Of a stretch of 5,279 nt of DNA, positions 1 through 5,279 are shown in pieces. The first letter of the stretch is position 1; every line of letters starts with the position of its first letter. The translations under genes and the position numbers were made by a program. Origin of the DNA: an uncultured Spirochaetia bacterium (GTDB lineage: Bacteria > Spirochaetota > CALGPD01); assembly GCA_937960625.1 (NCBI GenBank), contig CALGPD010000124.1, forward strand, positions 1-5,279. The letters are read 5' to 3'. A model generated the notes under the pieces. It was not told the origin of the DNA and did not search any database. It saw only the letters and a program-made list of their open reading frames with translations.

Positions 1-277
1 ATCTAGTACTATCGTTAATATTAAAATAGGAACTATACGTTGCTGATAACGTATTTGTATTGCCGATATTTAAACTGCCGCCAACGGATAAATCGAATTC
101 TTTATTCCAGATATTTTTATACAAGGATAAAAAATCACTTTTAGGATATTTATCCGTAAGAAATTTTATTAAACTAAAACCACTAGCTTCCTTACCAGCA
201 TATAATCCTTCTGATGAAAACAACAAAAAAATATAAACTAAAATTTTTATAAAATTTTCTTTTATTATATTAATCAA
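1..277 (-). CDS. Secreted, probable outer-membrane beta-barrel protein; 5' part only, DUF481-like
   Basis: This open frame of 92 complete codons runs off the left edge, so only the N-terminus is present. It opens with TTG at 277. The UAA of the upstream gene (286-284) lies in the same frame 6 nt earlier, and the 92 codons contain no in-frame ATG, so TTG is the only usual start codon ahead of the signal peptide. AAGGG at 292-288 is a plausible ribosome binding site, about 10 nt upstream. Residues 1-27 form a clear signal peptide: lysines at 6 and 11, a hydrophobic core (ILVYIFLLF, 12-20) and a likely signal peptidase I site after LYA (25-27). Residues 61-87 alternate polar and apolar residues around a GNTNT turn, as in a membrane beta-hairpin. 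This resembles the start of DUF481 (YdiY-type) outer-membrane proteins, which often carry a GNTDT-like motif. The reading frame and secretion signal are seen directly. The family is inferred from a short motif and is uncertain. The role is unknown. Confidence 0.72.
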   Translation of the reverse strand, partial: MINIIKENFIKILVYIFLLFSSEGLYAGKEASGFSLIKFLTDKYPKSDFLSLYKNIWNKEFDLSVGGSLNIGNTNTLSATYSSYFNINDSTR

Positions 278-283
278 CTGGAG

Positions 284-2161
284 TTAACCCTTATTAAACC
301 GGTTTATTAATTTTCTAAATTGATGCAGATTAAAATCACATGAATCCTTAATTGCCTCATACAACATAATGGTCTGCCTTGCTATTCTAAGCTCATCGTG
401 TTCTTTCTCCGTTTCACTTAAACGTGTATCAAAATTATGCATAACTTCATTTATGGTCCGTTGTATCGCAAGTGAAAGAATGTTTGACATTTTCCCGTTG
501 CTTTGAAATGATTTATCCGTTTCATCGAGTTTCATTAATAATTCGTCTATTTTTTCATTCCTTGGTTTTTTATGTATTATATGGTCAGACAATAAGAGGT
601 ATAATTCTTCAGCATATTCACTGCCCTTGTCTATATTTTTAAGAATTTCATTTAATTCTTTCATAACATTTTCAATCTCCTGCAGCAAAGAATTACCTTT
701 TTCAATATAATTTTGTTCCAAAGTTTCTTTTAAAACCGTTTTATTGATAGTTTCCACGCAATATTCTTTTACTGTCTGCTCAAGCGGCATTTGGATAGCA
801 TTCTTTTTATAAGCCCCGCCCTCTGTGGCATCAACAACGGGAAAATCCGCCTGCTTAAACTTGCTTTCAAACCACCAGAGAAACATTAAAAACTTACGGT
901 CTGTTTTCAACATAACGTCCTTATCATGATATGAAGGCACATCAATTAAATCATGCTTGCGCATAAACTTTTTATAAAATGTTAACGCGGTATTGATTTT
1001 ATCAGCTTCATTTAACCAGTTATCTTCAAAATAAGAACCCGGGACATGAGTTTCTCCACCCGGATATGCCAGATCCAAACCGCAAAAAACAACGGGAGAG
1101 CAGCCCATTTTTTTAGCAAGACCGTATGCGGCAGTTGATACACTTCCTCCAACGTCTATTTCACCTTTTTTACTTGAAAACTTTTCAAGCCATTTACCCA
1201 TTTGAAATACACTGGAAGTGAATAAAATCGGGCCGGGATAGTTTTCTATTATTTTCTTTGAAACCGTAACCTCTGTAACAAGCAGAGTATTTGGGCTGTG
1301 TACACCCTCGAAAAATTTAGTTATCTTATCCTGCGGGTCAACTGCAACAGCAATATCGGGTATTATTCCAACAGCGACAAGCATGCGGAACGCAGAATTA
1401 ACGGCAATTATTAAGCCTTTATCTTTAACTTTTCTTAACTCGTTATAATTATTTTTTAAAGAAGGCCCTGATGAAACTATAAATACAGGTACATCCTTAA
1501 ATTTTCCAAAAAGTTTATTAATTCCAGCGAACTTTATAAAACTGAAAGCGTTATTTAAAATATTCTTGGTCCAGAGTTTTTGAAAGCGTGCTAGGGTAGC
1601 AATGTTTATTTCTCTTGAATTAACAAAAGAATTAACTAGTTTTTTAACATTTGAATATAATTCAGGATACATTTCGTTTGAAGGCCTATGAATTGATATT
1701 GCAATATTTCTGGTCTGTAAATCCTGTAATATTGATACAATTTCTTCACCCGTATCAGAAATAATAAACTCGATATCTTCACTGGATAAAATACCGGTTA
1801 AATCCCTAAGGGTTAGCGCGAGTTTAAAAAGCGAAATATCTTTTTCAAGAACTATTATCTTAACTCCGGGAAATTTTTTATAAGCCTGCTCAACGTAGTA
1901 GCCCAGCCCTATTCCACCAATAATTATTAATTGAGGCGTGTCTTTTATACCTTCAAAAGCCCTTAACGCCTCTTTTTCAGGGTTATATTTTGAATGAAAT
2001 AATACGGTTTTTTCTTCATCGATATTTACTGAAATTGTCGCATCGCCGCTTTTGGTTTCAATTAATGAATAATTCTCAGGAAGTTCACTGTTTTCCAATT
2101 CCATTGCAAACAGTTTGTTGCGTTTTTGTAAGACTCTAATATTTTTTATAAAGTATTCCAT
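284..2161 (-). CDS. DUF115/Maf-family protein (MAF_flag10, 6-hydroxymethylpterin pyrophosphokinase MptE-like; putative motility-associated glycosyltransferase)
   Basis: This is a complete soluble protein of about 625 residues. Numbering below counts from the alternative GTG start at 2164. Residues 78-115 look like a nucleotide-binding Rossmann unit: GGIGLGY at 83-89, then an acidic residue ending the next strand in VLEKD (105-109). The DUF115 core follows with its usual landmarks: FIVSSGPSL (228-236), VGIIPDIAVAVD (265-276), VGGSVSTAAYGLA (338-350), GLDLAYPGGETH (362-373) and DATEGGAY (445-452). About 150 C-terminal residues are helical and charged, with possible coiled coil. No signal peptide or membrane segment is evident. 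In Campylobacter, Helicobacter, Aeromonas and Magnetospirillum, Maf proteins are needed to attach nonulosonic acids such as pseudaminic acid to flagellin, and their core resembles sialyltransferases. A related archaeal protein, MptE, is a pterin pyrophosphokinase. Family membership is firm. The acceptor and sugar are unknown, and no flagellin or sugar-synthesis gene lies in the window. The ATG at 2161 shares one base with the glnE stop; GTG at 2164 would add one residue. Confidence 0.88.
   Translation of the reverse strand: MEYFIKNIRVLQKRNKLFAMELENSELPENYSLIETKSGDATISVNIDEEKTVLFHSKYNPEKEALRAFEGIKDTPQLIIIGGIGLGYYVEQAYKKFPGVKIIVLEKDISLFKLALTLRDLTGILSSEDIEFIISDTGEEIVSILQDLQTRNIAISIHRPSNEMYPELYSNVKKLVNSFVNSREINIATLARFQKLWTKNILNNAFSFIKFAGINKLFGKFKDVPVFIVSSGPSLKNNYNELRKVKDKGLIIAVNSAFRMLVAVGIIPDIAVAVDPQDKITKFFEGVHSPNTLLVTEVTVSKKIIENYPGPILFTSSVFQMGKWLEKFSSKKGEIDVGGSVSTAAYGLAKKMGCSPVVFCGLDLAYPGGETHVPGSYFEDNWLNEADKINTALTFYKKFMRKHDLIDVPSYHDKDVMLKTDRKFLMFLWWFESKFKQADFPVVDATEGGAYKKNAIQMPLEQTVKEYCVETINKTVLKETLEQNYIEKGNSLLQEIENVMKELNEILKNIDKGSEYAEELYLLLSDHIIHKKPRNEKIDELLMKLDETDKSFQSNGKMSNILSLAIQRTINEVMHNFDTRLSETEKEHDELRIARQTIMLYEAIKDSCDFNLHQFRKLINRFNKG
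288..292 (-). promoter_or_regulatory. Ribosome binding site for the TTG-start secreted protein gene
   Basis: AAGGG on the minus strand lies within the last sense codons of the DUF115 gene, 10 nt ahead of the TTG at 277. It is a slightly long but acceptable spacing. It supports TTG as the start of the downstream gene, because no other usual start codon is available before the signal peptide. Confidence 0.45.
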
Positions 2162-2170
2162 CACCCACCG
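2159..2170 (-). promoter_or_regulatory. Overlapping stop/start junction between glnE and the DUF115 gene (translational coupling)
   Basis: On the minus strand this reads CGGTGGGTGATG. The TGA at 2163-2161 ends glnE. The same bases contain a GTG (2164-2162, GTGA overlap) and an ATG (2161-2159, TGATG overlap), both in the DUF115 frame. The GGTGGG just upstream is only a weak Shine-Dalgarno and lies very close to the ATG. Reinitiation by ribosomes finishing glnE is therefore the likely way the second gene is translated. The overlap is seen directly; the coupling is inferred. Confidence 0.7.
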
Positions 2171-5100
2171 AGATAATTGAAATATAGTTCTCTAATTAAA
2201 AATGTAACCTCATTATATCTTTGTAAAAAATCATCACGGGTCATATTATTCATTCCTAAACGATGCAGTAAAAGCTTAATCTCTTTTTCGTCCTCAGGAA
2301 TGAAATCATAAGAATAATTATGTACAACTCGTAAAATATTTTCAACATTTCGAAGAAACAGATAGGAATCAATTGCAATCTGCACTTGTTCATCAGATAT
2401 TATACAGCATTTGTTCAGCATTTTTAATATGCTGATTGTATTGTATTTACGCCTTAATAATTTATTTTTCCGGCCATGCAAAATTTTTAAATATTCTGCA
2501 ACAAATTCAATATCAAGCAGGCCTCCATACCATTTCTTAAAACTAAGATGGGTTTTACTTTTACGCTTAACTTTTACGTTTTCCGCAATCCTCTTTCTCA
2601 TTGATGCGGTTTCACTTTTCAATACGTTTTCTTTTATTTTACTGTATAAAAAATCATCTACAACTTTCCTGACTTTTGCTTTAAAATCTCTCGATGATGC
2701 CGCAATATGCGCTTTAGTTAGATACAATCGTTCCCAAACCTCACCTTTCTTGGAATAATGTTTCTGCATACCTGCCAGACTAATACAAATAGGAGACTGA
2801 TTGCCGCCGGGCCGTAAACGGAAATCTACATCGTATAAATTGCCCATAGGCGTTACTTTTTCAAGAAACCTTATAACTTTATTAATAATACTTGCATAAA
2901 ACTGGTTTGCAAAATACCCCTCATGGATTTCTACGTTGTCCTCATAAACAAAAAACGAATCAATATCACCACCAAAACCAAGCTCTCGGCCGCCCATTTT
3001 ACCCAGGAAAAGAAACGCCCATTCTGATTCACATTTTCCATGTTTAGCTTCCTGCGCGTTTTTAAAATACTCAAAAGTAGACATTATAATTACATTGGCT
3101 AGATTTGTTAACTCAAAATTTGTAGTTCTTATATCACAAATACCGGCTATATTCCTTAAACCAATCCTGAAGTTTTCCATATTCCGCAGGTTGTGGACGG
3201 CTTCTTCAAACGGAATATCAAACGAAATCATATTTTCAAGTACGGTTTTTATTTCAAGACGTGTTTTAGCATCACGGAAAACTCCGGGTTCGGTAAATAA
3301 ATCAAGAATACCCGGATTTCTTATTACTATATCAGTTAAAAACTGGCTATAAGCACAAAGCTTAACAAATAGTTCAAGAGCTTGTTTATTTTTCGCAAAT
3401 ATCTCAAACAAAGTATTATAAGCTTTATAAGATTCAATAATCTTAACGAAATTGATTAAACCCGTATCAGGGTCGGGGGTTTTTGACAACTCCTGCATTA
3501 AATCTGATAGAAAACCGGAAAAAAACGTATTTATCTTAGAAGCCCCAAGGGTAAACTTATTAAGCATTTTATAAACTTTTAAAGGGTTTGAAAAACCCAT
3601 TTCCGAAAAAACGTTATTTATTTCTTCTTCGTTATAATTATCATTTAAAATTATACTGTATAAATCCGTTTTAGGATCAGTAGTAAATAAGTCATGAAAA
3701 TTTGTATTGAATATTTCCCTTACCCTGTTTGTAGTCGTCCTGTATTCTTTTGCGAAAATATCCCCTGAACTTTGCCATTTTTGATTAACATATCCCATAC
3801 GGATAGCAATTTTTTCAAGTTCAGCAGGTTCGGTTGGCAAATTATGCACCTGCTGATAATTCCATATTTGCAGCTTATGTTCAATATTTCTAAGAAAAAC
3901 ATACGCTTGTTCAAGAAAATTCATCTCCTCAAAACTTAGAGCACCGGCATCGTAAAGCCTGGTTAAAGCTATCAATGTATTTTGCGTTCTTAATACCGGA
4001 AAATTGCCCCCGTTCAATAATTGCAGGAATTGAACCATAAACTCAATATCACGGATACCTCCCTCTCCAAGTTTTACTTCTGTTTTCCATTTTCCGTCCT
4101 GTGTAACGCGTTTTTCAATAATACTCTTTAAATGCTTGATTGCTTGAATATCCTGTAGTGATAAATACTTTCTATACACAAACGGAGTTATTAATTTAAT
4201 AAATTTCTTTCCCAGGCTTTCATCCCCTGCGCTTAAACGCGCTTTAATTAAAGCCTGCCTTTCCCATGTTTTACCCCGGGTTTCATAATACGCGCGGTAT
4301 GAATCTAATGAAATCACAAGCCTGCCCTTCGACCCTTCCGGCCGCAACCTTGTATCTACACGGAAACAATATCCATAAGCGCTGTTTTCATTAACTGCAG
4401 TTGAAACCTTTTTAGCAAGCAAAGTGTAGTATTCAAGATATGTAATTCCAGTTTTATCCGTTGTGCCGCTTCCCTCACATACAAAAATAATATCAATATC
4501 AGATGAATAATTAAGTTCAAATCCACCGAGTTTGCCCATTGAGATAACTGCGAACTTACAATCCGTACAAGGTTGGCCATGAGTATTATTTAATGCTTTC
4601 TTATAGTGTAGTAAGGAAAACTCGATGCATACATCAGCAAGATTGGATATCTCGCCCGTAGTTGTCTGAAGGTTTGATATGCCCATCAAATCATTTGCGC
4701 CAATTCTGACCACAGCCTTGTTTTTATATTTCCGCATTATATTTATACGTTCATCATCAAACTCATCCAGTTTTGATGCTTCACTTAACATTTCATAAAG
4801 CATTTCTTCCCGGGTTTTAACTCTACCAATATCACCTCTTATTAGTTCAAAAAAATATTCCGGGTTATTTATGATAATATTGCTGAAGTAAATACTTTCT
4901 GAAAATATTTTTGAAAGAAGTTTTATATTCCGTTTTTCTTTAAAAATTTCAAATAATGCAGTTGAAGGGTTATCCAATGCTTCGAGAAACCTGATAACGT
5001 GTATCAAAGCTAAATCCGGGTCTCCGGATAACGCAAAAAAAGAAAGTATTGTTTCAATTATTTTTAGATGCCCTTTTTCACTGCCTAATAATTCAAATAT

Positions 5101-5229
5101 ACGGGCAACGTGTTTAATTGCAGTATCAGTATTATTTATAGCGTATTCTTTAAGAAAATCATGTACCTCAATACTGCATTTTCCGTCTTTGCACACAATA
5201 TGGTTTAGATAATCAATTGCTTTATTCAT
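2161..5229 (-). CDS. glnE: Bifunctional glutamine synthetase adenylyltransferase / adenylyl-L-tyrosine phosphorylase (GlnE)
   Basis: This complete 1022-residue protein is somewhat longer than E. coli GlnE (946). The enzyme adenylylates a tyrosine of glutamine synthetase to lower its activity and removes AMP by phosphorolysis, usually under PII and glutamine control, in the cytoplasm. Two nucleotidyltransferase halves are visible. The N-terminal half, deadenylylating by family precedent, has MGKLGGFELNYSSDIDIIF (231-249, D244 and D246), VDTRLRPEG (291-299, D292) and GGIRDIEF (390-397). The C-terminal half, adenylylating by precedent, has LGKMGGRELGFGGDIDSFF (742-760, D755 and D757), VDFRLRPGG (801-809, D802) and GGLLDIEF (902-909). 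Each is followed by a GlnD-like helical region containing FLRNIEH or FLRNVEN. The halves are an ancient duplication: 175-212 and 688-725 also align around RIG and TxxEISNLA or TxxELTNLA. An in-frame TGA three codons upstream makes ATG 5229 the earliest possible start. All catalytic carboxylates are present, so both activities are plausible. The Ser-to-Gly change before the second DxD is unusual. Confidence 0.96.
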   Translation of the reverse strand: MNKAIDYLNHIVCKDGKCSIEVHDFLKEYAINNTDTAIKHVARIFELLGSEKGHLKIIETILSFFALSGDPDLALIHVIRFLEALDNPSTALFEIFKEKRNIKLLSKIFSESIYFSNIIINNPEYFFELIRGDIGRVKTREEMLYEMLSEASKLDEFDDERINIMRKYKNKAVVRIGANDLMGISNLQTTTGEISNLADVCIEFSLLHYKKALNNTHGQPCTDCKFAVISMGKLGGFELNYSSDIDIIFVCEGSGTTDKTGITYLEYYTLLAKKVSTAVNENSAYGYCFRVDTRLRPEGSKGRLVISLDSYRAYYETRGKTWERQALIKARLSAGDESLGKKFIKLITPFVYRKYLSLQDIQAIKHLKSIIEKRVTQDGKWKTEVKLGEGGIRDIEFMVQFLQLLNGGNFPVLRTQNTLIALTRLYDAGALSFEEMNFLEQAYVFLRNIEHKLQIWNYQQVHNLPTEPAELEKIAIRMGYVNQKWQSSGDIFAKEYRTTTNRVREIFNTNFHDLFTTDPKTDLYSIILNDNYNEEEINNVFSEMGFSNPLKVYKMLNKFTLGASKINTFFSGFLSDLMQELSKTPDPDTGLINFVKIIESYKAYNTLFEIFAKNKQALELFVKLCAYSQFLTDIVIRNPGILDLFTEPGVFRDAKTRLEIKTVLENMISFDIPFEEAVHNLRNMENFRIGLRNIAGICDIRTTNFELTNLANVIIMSTFEYFKNAQEAKHGKCESEWAFLFLGKMGGRELGFGGDIDSFFVYEDNVEIHEGYFANQFYASIINKVIRFLEKVTPMGNLYDVDFRLRPGGNQSPICISLAGMQKHYSKKGEVWERLYLTKAHIAASSRDFKAKVRKVVDDFLYSKIKENVLKSETASMRKRIAENVKVKRKSKTHLSFKKWYGGLLDIEFVAEYLKILHGRKNKLLRRKYNTISILKMLNKCCIISDEQVQIAIDSYLFLRNVENILRVVHNYSYDFIPEDEKEIKLLLHRLGMNNMTRDDFLQRYNEVTFLIRELYFNYLGG

Positions 5230-5243
5230 ATTTAATCAATTTT

Positions 5244-5272
5244 ATGTTAGTTATTTAGTAAAATATAATCAA
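5244..5272 (-). promoter_or_regulatory. Possible sigma70-type promoter upstream of glnE
   Basis: On the minus strand a TTGATT hexamer (5272-5267; 5 of 6 matches to TTGACA is not reached, it matches at four positions) is followed 17 bp later by TAACAT (5249-5244), which matches four of six positions of TATAAT. A start about 7 nt after the second hexamer would leave only a few bases of 5' leader before the ATG at 5229. The region is very AT-rich, so chance matches are likely. An upstream gene beyond the right edge could equally supply the transcript. Confidence 0.25.
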
Positions 5273-5279
5273 CCATTCA

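Noticed and set aside
226..232. Run of seven A (T on the coding strand) in the signal peptide region, considered as a phase-variation tract
   Set aside because: The run is short and simply reflects Ile/Phe/Leu codons in an AT-rich hydrophobic core. The frame is intact, and similar runs occur elsewhere (for example 5035-5041 in glnE).
278..283. Possible terminator between the DUF115 gene and the secreted protein gene
   Set aside because: The gap is only 6 nt and there is no GC-rich inverted repeat followed by a T run. The nearby T-rich stretches are coding.
2411..2758. Open frame of 115 codons on the plus strand
   Set aside because: It lies wholly inside the C-terminal catalytic half of glnE, antisense to conserved motifs, and its translation shows no recognisable domain.
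3095..3352. Open frame of 85 codons on the plus strand
   Set aside because: It is antisense to the conserved middle of glnE, has no separate promoter or ribosome binding site that I can see, and its translation is not protein-like.
3720..3914. Minus-strand frame of 64 codons inside glnE
   Set aside because: It is an out-of-frame reading of a region where the glnE frame is clearly conserved (the FLRNIEH helical region).
4356..4580. Minus-strand frame of 74 codons inside glnE
   Set aside because: It overlaps the first catalytic motif of glnE in another frame, and the conserved residues are all in the glnE frame.

Overview
The window is a compact, AT-rich (by eye about one third G+C) stretch of bacterial chromosome in which every gene reads on the minus strand. 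Reading from right to left there are about 50 bp of upstream sequence, a complete GlnE-type glutamine synthetase adenylyltransferase/deadenylylase (5229 to 2161), a complete DUF115/Maf-type protein of the flagellin glycosyltransferase family (about 2161 to 284), and the first 92 codons of a secreted, probably outer-membrane protein that runs off the left edge (277 to 1). Practically every base is coding.

The junctions are tight. The stop codon of glnE overlaps the start of the DUF115 gene (GTGATG), and only 6 nt separate the DUF115 stop from a TTG start for the third gene. This argues for one transcript, with a weak possible promoter just ahead of glnE. That promoter would leave almost no 5' leader and no recognisable Shine-Dalgarno.

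GlnE controls nitrogen assimilation by attaching AMP to glutamine synthetase and removing it again. DUF115/Maf proteins act in surface sugar or flagellin glycosylation. The third product carries a signal peptide and a beta-hairpin-like segment like those of outer-membrane barrels. I see no biochemical link between the three, so the cluster may simply be an operon of convenience. The combination suggests a diderm (Gram-negative-type), AT-rich bacterium, possibly motile and outside the well-studied proteobacteria. The sequence does not allow a firmer placement.

No tRNA, rRNA, CRISPR array, insertion sequence, recombinase or convincing terminator is visible. Nothing here demonstrates a new system. 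The most useful observations are the unlisted third gene, the glnE/DUF115 coupling, and some residue-level oddities in the two large proteins.
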